A stretch of DNA of 45,175 nt, from NCBI GenBank assembly GCA_003223025.1, contig QHXR01000006.1, positions 97,639 through 142,813 of the forward strand. The letters run 5' to 3'. The position numbers and the translations under genes are program-made. Source of the stretch: Acidobacteriota bacterium (GTDB taxonomy: Bacteria > Acidobacteriota > Blastocatellia > Pyrinomonadales > Pyrinomonadaceae). Shown in pieces: positions 8,224-18,529 of this stretch; within the stretch, counting starts at the first letter, position 1; each line of letters begins with the position of its first letter. Below the pieces are notes generated by a model. It was given only the letters and a program-made list of their open reading frames with translations, had not been told where the DNA came from and did not search any database.

Positions 8224-8727
8224 ATGAAAGAGAAAATGAAGATAGTTCATACCGCGTGTCTAGTCGTGCTTCTGCTGTCCGGGCTAAACGCGCAGAGCGG
8301 AGGCGGATTTGAACTCACGGAAACTGTGATCGCACCCGCCGGAGGAGCCTCAGCAAACGGAATCTTTGAGGCTGATCTGGCTATCGGACAACCGATCTCC
8401 GAAACGAGCGCGTCCGGCAATTCATCCGTCACGTCCGGGTTCTGGAATTTCACGCCGCTCGCACCGACTGCGGCATCTATCTCGATCTCGGGACGAGTGC
8501 AGAACGGATCCGGCGCCGGCGTCACCAACGCGATCCTTTACCTTCAGACACAGGATGGACAGATTCTCGTCGCGAGATCATCTTCGTTCGGCTATTACCA
8601 GTTCGACAACATCATTGCCGGCCAGCTCGTGGTGATCTCAGTCCAGTCGAAACGATTCAGTTACGTCCCCAGGTCGATCATCGTGGCTGACAAGATCGGC
8701 GATTTTGATTTTATTCCCGAACAATAG
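8224..8727 (+). CDS. Small exported protein with carboxypeptidase-regulatory-like domain
   Basis: A 167-residue protein starting at the ATG at 8224, 5 bases after an AGAGGAA Shine-Dalgarno site. An open frame from 8149 overlaps the previous gene and is not used. Residues 1-25 are a signal peptide (IVHTACLVVLLLSGLNAQ). The middle carries the GFELTETVIAPAG and VTSGFWNF pattern of short secreted acidobacterial proteins. From about residue 85, SISGRVQNGSGAGVTNAILYL opens a carboxypeptidase-regulatory-like beta-sandwich that ends near the C-terminus. It lies 11 bases after the preceding gene and completes a three-gene run of exported proteins. It lacks the two-Cys tail of its two neighbours. Confidence 0.8.
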   Translation: MKEKMKIVHTACLVVLLLSGLNAQSGGGFELTETVIAPAGGASANGIFEADLAIGQPISETSASGNSSVTSGFWNFTPLAPTAASISISGRVQNGSGAGVTNAILYLQTQDGQILVARSSSFGYYQFDNIIAGQLVVISVQSKRFSYVPRSIIVADKIGDFDFIPEQ

Positions 8728-8737
8728 GTAGATTTGG

Positions 8738-8790
8738 ATTTCGCTCGCGGAGGCGAGCGACAGCATACCCACGAGCTACGTACGGCCGAG
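8738..8790. repeat. Short palindromic element, REP-like remnant
   Basis: CGCTCGCGGAGGCGAGCG folds into a short hairpin and is followed by ACAGCATA. The stretch GCGAGCGACAGCATA recurs, in almost the same form, in the larger inverted repeat at 26949-27136. It lies between convergent genes and might assist transcription termination. Confidence 0.45.
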
Positions 8791-8853
8791 GCGTTCGGTT
8801 TCTACAACCATGCTGTTGAACGGCTCCGTCGCGCGACTATTATCGGTGCGCTT

Positions 8854-9858
8854 TTATTCGCGACTGAGCAGTTCCTTTGCCAATTCAACATACAGAACGA
8901 CAGCTTCTTCAAGATCTTTCTTCAAAACAAATTCGTCCTTCGTATGTGCGACGAGAATCGACCCCGGTCCGAGGAGCAAAGGCTGTCCCCAATTGGTCAG
9001 ATATGGAATGTCAGTTGTGAATCGAACGACCTTTTGTTTGAAGCCTTCGACCTCGAGCATCTTCACCGGCTCGCTGCATGAGAGCACTTCGATCTCGCCC
9101 CGATCGCGCAACAAACTTTCGAGAGCATGTTCAATCGGCTCTCGCGGGGTTGTCAGCCGAACGGCAAGTCCGGCTTCTGCGGAAGGTGGAATTACATTTA
9201 GCGCGACGCCGCCCTCGACGGTTCCGATGTTCACGGTCGTCTCGCCGAAGAATTCGTCATCCGGAAATTTCGTGTGGCGAACATCTTCAAGAATGTCGAG
9301 AAGCTTCTCGATCGCCGAATCGCCCATCTCGGGATAAGCCGAATGCGCCGCCTTGCCTTTCGTTTTTATCTTCAAACGAAAAGTTCCCTTTGAACCGATC
9401 GCGAGATCGTTGTCGGTCGGCTCGCCGTTGATAAGGTATTCGCACTTCGCCGCAAGCGGGTGATCGTTCGCTGCACGCGCTCCGGTCGATGACGTTTCTT
9501 CTTCGACGGTGTAGAGCAGTCCGATGTCGTCGATCCCCTGTTTGCGCAATTCCTCAGCAGCCGTTATCTGCGCTGCGATGATTCCCTTCGCGTCGCACGC
9601 ACCGCGACCGTAAATTTTTTCATCGTCCTCGGTCGGCGGAATAAACGGCGGGACGGTGTCGATGTGCGTCGACAACCAAACGCGCGGCGTGTCATTCAAC
9701 CACGCGATGACATTGTTCTGATTGTCCGAAACCTTCTGCAGCTCGACGGACCATCCGAGTGACTGCAGATGATCACGCAGCCAGAACCCGACCGCCTCTT
9801 CTTCGCCCGAGACGGACGGTATGTTCATGAGCGACGTTGTAAGTTCGAATAAATTCAT
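8854..9858 (-). CDS. M20 family metallo-deacylase, ArgE/DapE-like
   Basis: A 334-residue zinc-dependent amidohydrolase of the M20 family, cytosolic. Metal-binding and catalytic motifs are in place: STHIDTVPP (H65, D67), GRGACDAKG (D89), TVEEETSS (catalytic and metal Glu at 119-121), LINGEPTDN (E146) and a C-terminal LVAHTKDEF histidine. The segment about 165-265 is the dimerisation lid (IKTKGKAAHSAYPEMGDSAI). Acetylornithine deacetylase, succinyl-diaminopimelate desuccinylase and LysK all share this architecture and cannot be separated by eye. The length is on the short side, as in LysK-like members. Two genes further along the same strand lies aspartate kinase, and a dapB-like relic sits at 1361-1471, so a role in lysine or arginine synthesis is plausible but unproved. 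Confidence 0.88.
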   Translation of the reverse strand: MNLFELTTSLMNIPSVSGEEEAVGFWLRDHLQSLGWSVELQKVSDNQNNVIAWLNDTPRVWLSTHIDTVPPFIPPTEDDEKIYGRGACDAKGIIAAQITAAEELRKQGIDDIGLLYTVEEETSSTGARAANDHPLAAKCEYLINGEPTDNDLAIGSKGTFRLKIKTKGKAAHSAYPEMGDSAIEKLLDILEDVRHTKFPDDEFFGETTVNIGTVEGGVALNVIPPSAEAGLAVRLTTPREPIEHALESLLRDRGEIEVLSCSEPVKMLEVEGFKQKVVRFTTDIPYLTNWGQPLLLGPGSILVAHTKDEFVLKKDLEEAVVLYVELAKELLSRE

Positions 9859-9874
9859 ATTGATTTCGCGGAGA

Positions 9875-9950
9875 ACTTTTTACCGCAGATGACACAGATA
9901 AAGCAGATTTTTTTTCTTATCCGTGTTATCGGCGTCATCCGCGGTTGATT
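9875..9950. repeat. Imperfect inverted repeat of the CCGCAGATGAC type
   Basis: The arms ACCGCAGATGAC and GTCATCCGCGGT flank an inner AT-rich part with TTATCC and GATAA units. The same element type recurs at 10780-10876. It fills the gap between two minus-strand genes. Confidence 0.65.
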
Positions 9951-9962
9951 CATCGTGCCGAC

Positions 9963-10763
9963 TTACGGACTTCGCAGCTTTTGTTCGGCCAGCCATTCTA
10001 ATAATCCCGGTTCACTGATCGCCTTTCCAACAATCTGATGACCGTCATCGGGATACTCGGTGTATTTCACGTTCGGATTACCCGCGTCCTTCAGAGCTTG
10101 CACCATCGTCCGCGAGAAATCGACTGACAGCGAATCGTCCTTCGCTCCGTGAAACGCCCAGACGGGAGTCGGACCGATCGCCTTCGCGACTTCTTTGTAC
10201 GGCTCGGGAGATCCGAGCATGTCGCCGATCAAAGGGACGACCGCGTCGCGATCTTTTGGATTGATGGGATACACGCCGACGACTCCACCCGCGATCGGGA
10301 CGAGCGCCGCAAACTTTCCGGGGTTCGCCGCGGCGATCTGCCAGGTGCCAAAGCCTCCGAGCGAGAAGCCGGCGAGATACAATCTCTGCGGATCGCCGTT
10401 GAATTCCTTCACGGTTTGATCGAGCGCGTCGAGCGAATACTCCGCCATATTCTGCGCCGCCCAAAATGTGTCCGGTGCGCATTGCGGAAGGACGATGATG
10501 AAATCGATCTTGTCCTTGATCGGCTCGATCGCCCAACGAAGTCCATCGACCTGCTCGATGTTGTCATCGCCGCGCGCACCCGAGCCGTGAAGATAGAGCA
10601 TCACCGGGATTTTTTTATTTGGATCGCGATTCGCGGGAACGTAAACTCGATATCCTCGCCCATTTATGTCGCGCGGCTGGAATGAGTCCGGCACGTTTGG
10701 GCGCCGAGAGCATGCCGAGAGAAGGGTGATAACAAAGATGAGTATTGCAACGGCTCTGAGCAT
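9963..10763 (-). CDS. Alpha/beta-hydrolase lipoprotein, esterase-like
   Basis: A 266-residue predicted lipoprotein. The signal peptide ends in the lipobox LLSAC (Cys18), so the mature protein is likely tethered to a membrane. The fold is an alpha/beta hydrolase: LYLHGSGARGD oxyanion region (57-66), nucleophile elbow AGFSLGGFG (Ser134), acid in HGAKDDSLS (D209 or D210) and catalytic His in DDGHQ (H242). This arrangement fits the prolyl-oligopeptidase-like or feruloyl-esterase/PHB-depolymerase-like group, such as secreted carbohydrate or polyester esterases. The substrate cannot be told. It is flanked on both sides by inverted repeats of one type, so it may be transcribed separately from the M20 gene. 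Confidence 0.85.
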   Translation of the reverse strand: MLRAVAILIFVITLLSACSRRPNVPDSFQPRDINGRGYRVYVPANRDPNKKIPVMLYLHGSGARGDDNIEQVDGLRWAIEPIKDKIDFIIVLPQCAPDTFWAAQNMAEYSLDALDQTVKEFNGDPQRLYLAGFSLGGFGTWQIAAANPGKFAALVPIAGGVVGVYPINPKDRDAVVPLIGDMLGSPEPYKEVAKAIGPTPVWAFHGAKDDSLSVDFSRTMVQALKDAGNPNVKYTEYPDDGHQIVGKAISEPGLLEWLAEQKLRSP

Positions 10764-10779
10764 CCAGTCGCGAAAGGTG

Positions 10780-10876
10780 GTTTAGCCGCAGATGACGCTG
10801 ATGACGCAGATTTTTAAAACTCTCTTTTCTTATCCGCGCTTATCCGCGTTATCTGCGTCATCCGCGGTTAGCTGCG
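10780..10876. repeat. Imperfect inverted repeat of the CCGCAGATGAC type
   Basis: The left arm TAGCCGCAGATGACGCTGAT and the right arm with CTGCGTCATCCGCGGTTA pair after allowing small gaps. The loop contains repeated TTATCCGCG units. It is a second copy of the element at 9875-9950, between the esterase and aspartate kinase genes. Confidence 0.7.
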
Positions 10877-10898
10877 CCGCGGCTATCGAATTCCCAAT

Positions 10899-12263
10899 TC
10901 AAAAAAACTCCCCATGTAATTTCTTGATCACATCCGCCACGACTTCTTCCTTCACGACGAACGTAAGATTCACCGCCGAAGCTCCGTGCGAGACGAGCGC
11001 GATGTTGACGTCATCGATCGTTGAAAATATTTTCGAAGCGAGTCCGGTCGACGCACGCAGACCTTCGCCAACCACGCAGACGACTCCGTATCCCGGCTCG
11101 ACCTCGACATCGCCAAGCCGCTGCAGCTCGCCGACGATCTTGTCGATCTCCGTCGTGGTGTCCAGCGTCAGCGCTATCGACACTTCGGATGTCGAGATGA
11201 CATCGATCACCGTGCGATAGCGGTCAAACACCTGGAACACCGCGCTCATGAAACCGTAGCTTCCGAGCATCCGCGCAGATGTGATCCGCAATATCGTGAT
11301 GTTCTTTTTATGCGCGATCGACTTGATCTTATTAGGCGCTTCGCCCGACTCGTCGAGCACCATCGTTCCAACCTCATTCGGTTCGAATGTGTTGCAGACG
11401 CGGACAGGAATTGCGTTGTCGACCGCAGGCTTGATCGTTTTCGGATGGAGAACTTTTGCGCCGAAGTAAGCGAGCTCAGCCGCTTCCTCGTAACTCAACG
11501 TCGGGATCGTTCGCGCGTCGGTGCAGATCCGCGGATCGCACGTCATCACGCCTGTGACATCGGTCCAAATCTGGAGCACGCCTGCATGAAGCGCGGCGGC
11601 GACCAAGGCAGCCGAATAATCCGAACCGCCGCGTCCAAGCGTCGTCGTCTCACCGCCTCTGCTCGCCGCGATAAATCCGCCCATGATCGGAACCTCGCCT
11701 GCGGCAATTAGAGGCTCGAGCTCGAGTCTTACAAGTTCGTTCGTCTCGTCGATGATCGGCGTCGCGGCGCCGTATTCATCGTCTGTCACGATCAAGCGAC
11801 GCGAATCAACTTGTCGCGCGTTGACGCCTTTCGATTTCAAAACTTCAGCCAGCAATCGCGACGACAGTTGCTCTCCATACGAAACGATCGCATCCTTCAA
11901 CATCTGCAGCGGAAGCGAGCGGCGCGACGTGCGCATCAGGAGATCGGAAAGCTCATCGCGTGCGAAGTCGAGCTCGGCGTTGAACGCATTCGGAGCTCCG
12001 TCCGCGATGAAAGTTTTTGAGACGGCGACGTGACGCTCGAAATGCGGCTCGAGTGATGCGAACGCTTCGGCGAACTCGCCTTTCTTCGCAGTTTCAAACG
12101 CGGCGAGAAGTGCGTCGGTCACCTTCGTCATAGCCGAAACGACGACAACCGGATGTCGTTTGAGCTGGCTCGAAACGATGCCGTAAACGCGCTCGAATGC
12201 AGCGACGTCACCGACCGACGTCCCGCCGAATTTCATTACAATTGGACCGGTAAATTCCCTCAA
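10899..12263 (-). CDS. lysC: Aspartate kinase
   Basis: A 454-residue aspartokinase catalysing ATP-dependent phosphorylation of aspartate, the first step towards lysine, threonine and methionine. It opens with the substrate-binding signature VMKFGGTSVGD. The amino-acid kinase domain fills about 1-300 (VVVVSAMTKVTD, GFIAASRGGETTTLGRGGSD, WTDVTGVMTCDPR). Two ACT domains follow at about 315-454 (ILRITSARMLGSYGFMSAVF and VCVVGEGLRASTGLASKIF), fitting allosteric feedback control of the monofunctional LysC type. The frame opens with a TTG at 12263; an ATG at 12236 is an alternative that would start at the conserved MKFGG, and no clear Shine-Dalgarno site decides between them. No homoserine dehydrogenase domain is fused. 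Confidence 0.95.
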   Translation of the reverse strand: MREFTGPIVMKFGGTSVGDVAAFERVYGIVSSQLKRHPVVVVSAMTKVTDALLAAFETAKKGEFAEAFASLEPHFERHVAVSKTFIADGAPNAFNAELDFARDELSDLLMRTSRRSLPLQMLKDAIVSYGEQLSSRLLAEVLKSKGVNARQVDSRRLIVTDDEYGAATPIIDETNELVRLELEPLIAAGEVPIMGGFIAASRGGETTTLGRGGSDYSAALVAAALHAGVLQIWTDVTGVMTCDPRICTDARTIPTLSYEEAAELAYFGAKVLHPKTIKPAVDNAIPVRVCNTFEPNEVGTMVLDESGEAPNKIKSIAHKKNITILRITSARMLGSYGFMSAVFQVFDRYRTVIDVISTSEVSIALTLDTTTEIDKIVGELQRLGDVEVEPGYGVVCVVGEGLRASTGLASKIFSTIDDVNIALVSHGASAVNLTFVVKEEVVADVIKKLHGEFF

Positions 12264-12323
12264 ATCTGGTAAGAGGTTCGGCTGTTGTTATTGCTTTGTC
12301 AAGTTGTTTGGAATTCGAAGAAT

Positions 12324-12356
12324 AAAAAAGTCGACCTCAAAAAGATCGACTTTTTT
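12324..12356. terminator. Bidirectional intrinsic terminator
   Basis: The arms AAAAAAGTCGA (12324-12334) and TCGACTTTTTT (12346-12356) form an 11-base-pair hairpin with A/T-rich flanks on both sides. It lies just beyond the small KGG gene on the minus strand and ahead of lysC. Confidence 0.8.
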
Positions 12357-12384
12357 AACTAGTATTTTAATGATGATGATCAGT

Positions 12385-12591
12385 TTATTTTTGTCCGCCC
12401 TTGCGGCCTATTTCGGACATGTGCTCTTTGCTGTGCGACTCGCCGCCCTTACGAGCAGCTTCAGTGCGACTCGAGCTTCCGCTCTTATTGCCGCCGCCTT
12501 GATTACCTCCCGAACTGGACCGGCCGCCGCTCGATCCCGAGCCGCCGCCTTGACCGCGTCCACCACCACCTTGTTGACCTTTGCTTGGCAT
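12385..12591 (-). CDS. Small glycine-rich KGG-motif stress protein
   Basis: A 68-residue, very hydrophilic, Gly/Ser-rich protein. The ATG at 12591 is chosen because a perfect AAGGAGG Shine-Dalgarno site sits 9 bases upstream; the longer frame to 12678 is not supported. Residues 1-45 are low-complexity Gly/Ser/Gln, and the C-terminus carries ARKGGESHSKEHMSEIGRKG, the repeat of KGG-domain general stress proteins (GsiB-like hydrophilins). Members of that group are typically induced by stress or stationary phase; no regulator site could be identified here. It has its own terminators on either side, so it is probably a single-gene transcript. Confidence 0.85.
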   Translation of the reverse strand: MPSKGQQGGGGRGQGGGSGSSGGRSSSGGNQGGGNKSGSSSRTEAARKGGESHSKEHMSEIGRKGGQK

Positions 12592-12701
12592 AATAACTAC
12601 TAGCCTCCTTGTATTATTTCTTGACGACCTTCGGCGTCGGTGAAGGATTCGGCAACCGACATGCCCGCACGCGGTCATTGGTCATCTACCAAACGAAAAA
12701 A

Positions 12702-12725
12702 AAGACGCGCTTTGTAGCACGTCTT
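12702..12725 (-). terminator. Intrinsic terminator after the small-gene pair
   Basis: Read on the minus strand, AAGACGTGC pairs with GCGCGTCTT (one G-U pair) across a 6-base loop and is followed by a run of T. It lies 23 bases after the stop of the gene at 12748 and separates it from the KGG gene. Confidence 0.7.
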
Positions 12726-12747
12726 ACATAGTCGTTTAACTTCGCGA

Positions 12748-12939
12748 TCATTGATCGCCCCGATCCCCCTGGCCTTTTTTAACTTTTGTCTTCGCGTGCT
12801 GCTTCACGTCGCGAGCCAATGATCGCCCGACGTCGTCGCTTTCCTTGAACTGTCCCTGATCATCACGTCGGACGAAACGCTTGTCGTTTCCCGTATCGAT
12901 CAGTTCCCTTCCGCCGTCTGATTTTTTCTTTTCTGGCAT
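12748..12939 (-). CDS. Small charged hypothetical protein
   Basis: A 63-residue highly charged protein without Cys, signal peptide or membrane segment. It starts at the ATG at 12939 with a GGGAGGCG Shine-Dalgarno site 6 bases upstream, inside the end of the preceding gene. The pattern KRFVRRDDQGQFKESDDVGR followed by HAKTKVKKGQGDRGD recalls a small conserved family of unknown function seen in soil bacteria; this is from memory of similar sequences, not a search. The upstream stop and this start overlap as TAATG, which implies translational coupling with the gene at 12939-13166. Its small size, hydrophilicity and KGG-type neighbour suggest a stress-associated role, which is inference. Confidence 0.75.
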   Translation of the reverse strand: MPEKKKSDGGRELIDTGNDKRFVRRDDQGQFKESDDVGRSLARDVKQHAKTKVKKGQGDRGDQ

Positions 12940-13166
12940 TATCGTTCGCCTCCCATAAAATCGCTTCGCTGTTCGGAACTTGAAACTCGAGGACGCTTGT
13001 CATCATCGCGCCTGTCGAACGGCCCGATCTGCTTGTTGCCATCCTTGCCCATTCCATCTCCGGCGCTGTGACCAGCTTTTCTTATCTCACCGCCCTTTCC
13101 GCCCTTCTCTCCCTGACGATGAGGCCCACTGCTCTCGAGTCCTTTATTAAAATTTTGTTTAGGCAT
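12939..13166 (-). CDS. Small hydrophilic hypothetical protein
   Basis: A 75-residue protein rich in Gly, Lys, Arg and Asp, starting at the ATG at 13166 (MPKQNFNKGL) behind a CAGGAGGT Shine-Dalgarno site 8 bases upstream. The frame extends to 13187, but that ATG would lie upstream of the ribosome site. The segment GEKGGKGGEIRKAGHSAGDG loosely resembles the Gly/Lys repeats of hydrophilin-like stress proteins. Its TAA stop overlaps the ATG of the next small gene (TAATG). No domain is recognised. The three small genes here share strong ribosome sites that are rare elsewhere in the window, which suggests high expression. Confidence 0.7.
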   Translation of the reverse strand: MPKQNFNKGLESSGPHRQGEKGGKGGEIRKAGHSAGDGMGKDGNKQIGPFDRRDDDKRPRVSSSEQRSDFMGGER

Positions 13167-13296
13167 AATTACCGTAACCTCCTGCACTTATGAGAAACGC
13201 AACGACTATGCCGTGTTTTGTGTATGTGATCGAAACAGGCTATCTATTCTTGATACTGGATATTGGATTTTCTTAATACGTCGAGCGCGAAGCTTT

Positions 13297-13546
13297 GTTT
13301 GAACGCGGATTTGGCGGATCAAGCGGATCAAGACGGATCTGAAACCAGCGGAATTCTTTTCGTGTAATTCGTGTGTTTCGTGGTTTTCTTCTTTTCGTGT
13401 TCCTTCGTGTGAGTTCGTGGTTCCAATTCTTCAGCCTCAAAGACTGGAACCACTAATCCACACGAAATACCACGAAAAGAAAAAACAAAAATCCGTTTTC
13501 AGATCCGTCTTGATCCGCCTGATAGGCCAAATCCGCGTTCAAAAAA
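13297..13546. repeat. Long imperfect inverted repeat, 250 bases
   Basis: The outer arms, about 13298-13344 and 13500-13543, pair over about 45 bases with few mismatches. They begin TTTGAACGCGGATTTGGCGG and end CCAAATCCGCGTTCAAA. Inner parts carry units such as TTCGTGTAATTCGTGTG and CACGAAATACCACGAAA that also pair. It fills the gap between the small-gene operon and the SDR gene. No coding potential or transposase is seen. Confidence 0.85.
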
Positions 13547-13562
13547 CCGGTACGCCCGACTC

Positions 13563-14351
13563 CTATCCGCACAATACGGAGCCGCCGTTGATATTGAGGA
13601 CCTCGCCGGTGGTGTGACGCGACCAATCGGAAAGTAGAAAGCAGATCGAGAGCGCGACATCGTCGGTCGCGGCGATCCGCTTCAGTGGAATGGCGTCGAT
13701 GACGCTTTGGTAATACGCTTCGTCTTCGAACGCCGGACGCACCATCGCAGTCTCTATCCAGCCGGGTGCGACTGCGTTGACCCGGATCGTCGGACACAGT
13801 TCGCTTGCCAAAGCTTTCGTGAACGAGATCATTCCGCCTTTCGATGCGGAGTAGTTTGAATATCCGGCTTCGCCGCGTTGGCCCGACGTCGACGAGACCA
13901 TCACGATCGAACCGCTCGGCTGCTTCTTGAGTGCCGGCACGCATGCTTTCGTCGTCGCCCATGCCGACTTCAAATTCGTGTTGATGACCTTGTTCCAGAT
14001 ATCTTCGGACATATCCTCGATGGGAGCTCCTTCCCAAACGCCCGCGTTGCAAACGACGAGATCTATCTGCCCAAATCGGTCAAGCGTCTGCTTCGCAAGC
14101 TTTTGCGCTTCGAGCATGTCCGAGACGTCGGCCTGCACCGCGATCGCCTCGACGCCTTTGTTCTGACATACGCGGACAGTCTCCAGTGCTTCGACGTCGT
14201 TGCTCAGGTAATTAACGACGACATTCGCGCCGCCCTCGGCGAGTCGTATCGCAGTCGAACGCCCAACACCACGTGACGCACCAGTAACGACTGCGGTCGT
14301 GCCGGTGAAAAGATTATTCGGAAGATCGATTGAGACGGCAGCTTCGTTCAT
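13563..14351 (-). CDS. SDR family NAD(P)-dependent oxidoreductase
   Basis: A 262-residue classical short-chain dehydrogenase. The Rossmann motif TGASRGVGR lies at about 23-31, the NAG motif in VVCNAGVW at about 104, and the catalytic Ser-Tyr-Lys is in MVSSTSGQ and YSNYSASKGG. IRVNAVAPGWIETAM is the usual segment after the active site, and LNINGGSVLCG closes the protein, as in FabG-type 3-oxoacyl reductases. The substrate is not fixed by sequence; fatty-acid or polyketide reduction and sugar dehydrogenases share this form. The neighbours do not narrow it down. Confidence 0.9.
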   Translation of the reverse strand: MNEAAVSIDLPNNLFTGTTAVVTGASRGVGRSTAIRLAEGGANVVVNYLSNDVEALETVRVCQNKGVEAIAVQADVSDMLEAQKLAKQTLDRFGQIDLVVCNAGVWEGAPIEDMSEDIWNKVINTNLKSAWATTKACVPALKKQPSGSIVMVSSTSGQRGEAGYSNYSASKGGMISFTKALASELCPTIRVNAVAPGWIETAMVRPAFEDEAYYQSVIDAIPLKRIAATDDVALSICFLLSDWSRHTTGEVLNINGGSVLCG

Positions 14352-14419
14352 GGCGACCTTTTGCCACGAACCTGTGTGCCTCCCAAAACTTGCGCGGTCG
14401 ACGATAACCGCGTTGCTAG

Positions 14420-14992
14420 TCAGACAGATTCTTCACGGTCGATTCGGTTCTTAATTATTTGCGCGAACGAGACGGTGGTAACGCACATGGCGAGCATGCC
14501 CCAACCCAGGCCGCTGTATCCGATGAAGAAAGAAGCGAGTATGTGGAACAGGATAGTGCAAAGAATGCTGGAGGAGAGAATGGCTCCGACAACTTTGAGG
14601 TACCGCATGTCGGTCAGTCGCCCGATCCCAAACAAGACCATGAAAGTAAAAGCAACCATTGCACCCGGCCACTGAGCGAGGCTTCCGTCCTGCCATACTC
14701 CGGTGATCATCGAGAGCGATAGCGTCATCACCGAGAAGTTGATGGCGACCGCGCCGGGAACGAACAGGAAGATCCACTTTATTGCCGATAGCAAATCCTG
14801 CAGCCTGTCGGTCGCCGGTTTGTTTTCCAATGTTTCCGGCGCACGCTCGGAAACCTTTCGAACCGAAAGGGGACCGCCGGCGATCTCGTCGAAGGCGAAA
14901 AACTCTCTCTTAACGGTCGGGTCGTCTGTGAATGTCGGCTGCATAGACGGGCGTTTGGAAGGAAAGCGGGATGATTCCTGAACCGGAACCAT
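14420..14992 (-). CDS. Hypothetical integral membrane protein
   Basis: A 190-residue protein with a polar N-terminal 65 residues (Pro/Ser/Lys-rich, cytoplasmic by inference) and then four hydrophobic stretches: about 71-93 ([17 protein letters not shown]), 105-122 ([16 protein letters not shown]), 130-152 and 155-177. No known domain is recognised. It ends with a basic tail ([10 protein letters not shown]). No Shine-Dalgarno site is obvious before the ATG at 14992. It is 68 bases upstream of the SDR gene and may be co-transcribed with it. Confidence 0.7.
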   Translation of the reverse strand: MVPVQESSRFPSKRPSMQPTFTDDPTVKREFFAFDEIAGGPLSVRKVSERAPETLENKPATDRLQDLLSAIKWIFLFVPGAVAINFSVMTLSLSMITGVWQDGSLAQWPGAMVAFTFMVLFGIGRLTDMRYLKVVGAILSSSILCTILFHILASFFIGYSGLGWGMLAMCVTTVSFAQIIKNRIDREESV

Positions 14993-15038
14993 TTCATTCT
15001 ATTGGATTTTCCGCTCGTATTTCAATAAATTTGTTTCT

Positions 15039-17320
<2,282 letters not shown>

Positions 17321-17324
<4 letters not shown>

Positions 17325-17776
17325 TATCCATATACACAATCGGTCACGGCCGTCATCCGTTCGCGGATTTTCTGGATCTGCTCCAGAAGCACGAGATCCA
17401 GTTTTTGTGTGATGTGCGAAGCGTCGCTCGTTCGCGATGGCCGCAGTTCAATGGATTGGTGTTGGCTGAATTGCTTCGTGACAACGGAATCGGATACGAA
17501 CATCTACCCGAGACCGGCGGCAAGACGAAACCGAAACCGGAAGATCTCGCACGGGGCGTCGATCGGATCGTCGAGATCGCGTCGGAACTGCGGACCGCGA
17601 TCATGTGCTCCGAATCAAAACCCTTATCAGATCACAAAGTCCCGCGTGCGAATTGTCACCGCGTCGGAATGCTCGCACCGATGCTGCGTGCTCGCGGCGT
17701 CGACCGAATAATTCACATCCTTCCGAACGGCGAATCGATCGAGTTTGACGAATCGGTCGTACCGTCGATCTGGTAA
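17321..17776 (+). CDS. DUF488 family protein
   Basis: A 151-residue protein with the DUF488 signature at its start ([19 protein letters not shown]), then [16 protein letters not shown] and the conserved Cys segment [12 protein letters not shown] followed by CHR. It begins with GTG at 17321, overlapping the previous stop as GTGA, so it is probably translationally coupled to the synthetase gene. The biochemical role of DUF488 is not established. Its TAA stop (17774-17776) is made of the first bases of an inverted repeat. Confidence 0.88.
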
Positions 17777-17866
17777 TTACAAAATTAATAATTACCGAAT
17801 TAATAATTACTGATCGAAAATCTTTAGCAGGTAATTCTTAATTCGGTAATTATTAATTTTGTAATT
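17773..17866. repeat. AT-rich inverted repeat at the DUF488 stop codon
   Basis: The arms at 17773-17810 (GTAATTACAAAATTAATAAT and onward) and 17831-17866 (ending TATTAATTTTGTAATT) pair with few gaps over about 36 bases. It looks like a degenerate form of GAATTAC-type heptamer arrays. The stop codon of the upstream gene lies within its left end. Confidence 0.85.
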
Positions 17867-17899
17867 TCGTCTTTTTCGTCATGAGATAATCGTTCTCGA

Positions 17900-18529
17900 A
17901 TGATCAAATCGCTCACCTCACGAAGCCTGAAACTTCACGCTAAAACTCTCTCTGACCGATGTCCGCATCTCGCCATCGTTTACTCGAACTATGGGCCGCC
18001 GCCGTTATGGGATCGGCCGGAGGGGTTTTCGACGTTGCTGCAGATAATTCTCGAACAGCAGGTCTCGCTAGCGTCGGCGAAAGCGTGTTTCGATAAGCTC
18101 CGTACGCGCGTTGGTGATGTCACGCCTGAAACTTTGCTGAGATCGAGCGATGCGGAATTGAAGAAGGATGGATTCAGCCGGCAGAAGACGGCGTATGCAC
18201 GTCACCTCGCCGAAGCGGTTATCGCGCAGCACATCGATTTCGAATCGTTGAATGCGATGGCCGATGCGGACGTCAAGGCTGAGTTGATCAAGCTCAAGGG
18301 CGTCGGCGAATGGACGAGCGATATTTATCTTTTGATGGCGATGCTGCGGCCGGATGTGATGCCGAAGGGCGATGTCGCGCTCCATACGGCGTGGCACAAG
18401 CTTTCGGGCGAGCCGCGTCCGACGTCAGATGAGTTTCTAGTCATAGCCGAACGATGGAAGCCGTATCGCTCTGTGGCGGCGCGACTTTTGTGGCACTTTT
18501 ACCTGAGTGAAAAACGGAGGCCGACCTAG
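17900..18529 (+). CDS. DNA-3-methyladenine glycosylase, AlkA-like HhH-GPD protein
   Basis: A 209-residue base-excision DNA glycosylase of the HhH-GPD superfamily. The opening substrate-pocket strand FSTLLQIILEQQVSLASAKA (about 42-61) is typical of AlkA/Mag proteins. The helix-hairpin-helix is IKLKGVGEWTSDIYL, and the catalytic Asp lies in PKGDVAL. No iron-sulphur cluster Cys motif follows, which fits AlkA rather than Nth/MutY. It should remove alkylated purines from DNA. The TAG stop at 18527-18529 shares its G with the first unit of a repeat. Confidence 0.9.
   Translation: MIKSLTSRSLKLHAKTLSDRCPHLAIVYSNYGPPPLWDRPEGFSTLLQIILEQQVSLASAKACFDKLRTRVGDVTPETLLRSSDAELKKDGFSRQKTAYARHLAEAVIAQHIDFESLNAMADADVKAELIKLKGVGEWTSDIYLLMAMLRPDVMPKGDVALHTAWHKLSGEPRPTSDEFLVIAERWKPYRSVAARLLWHFYLSEKRRPT

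Noticed and set aside
8854-12263. A lysine-biosynthesis operon of the M20 enzyme and lysC
   Set aside because: The genes are separated by an esterase lipoprotein and two inverted repeats; the M20 substrate is not fixed by sequence.
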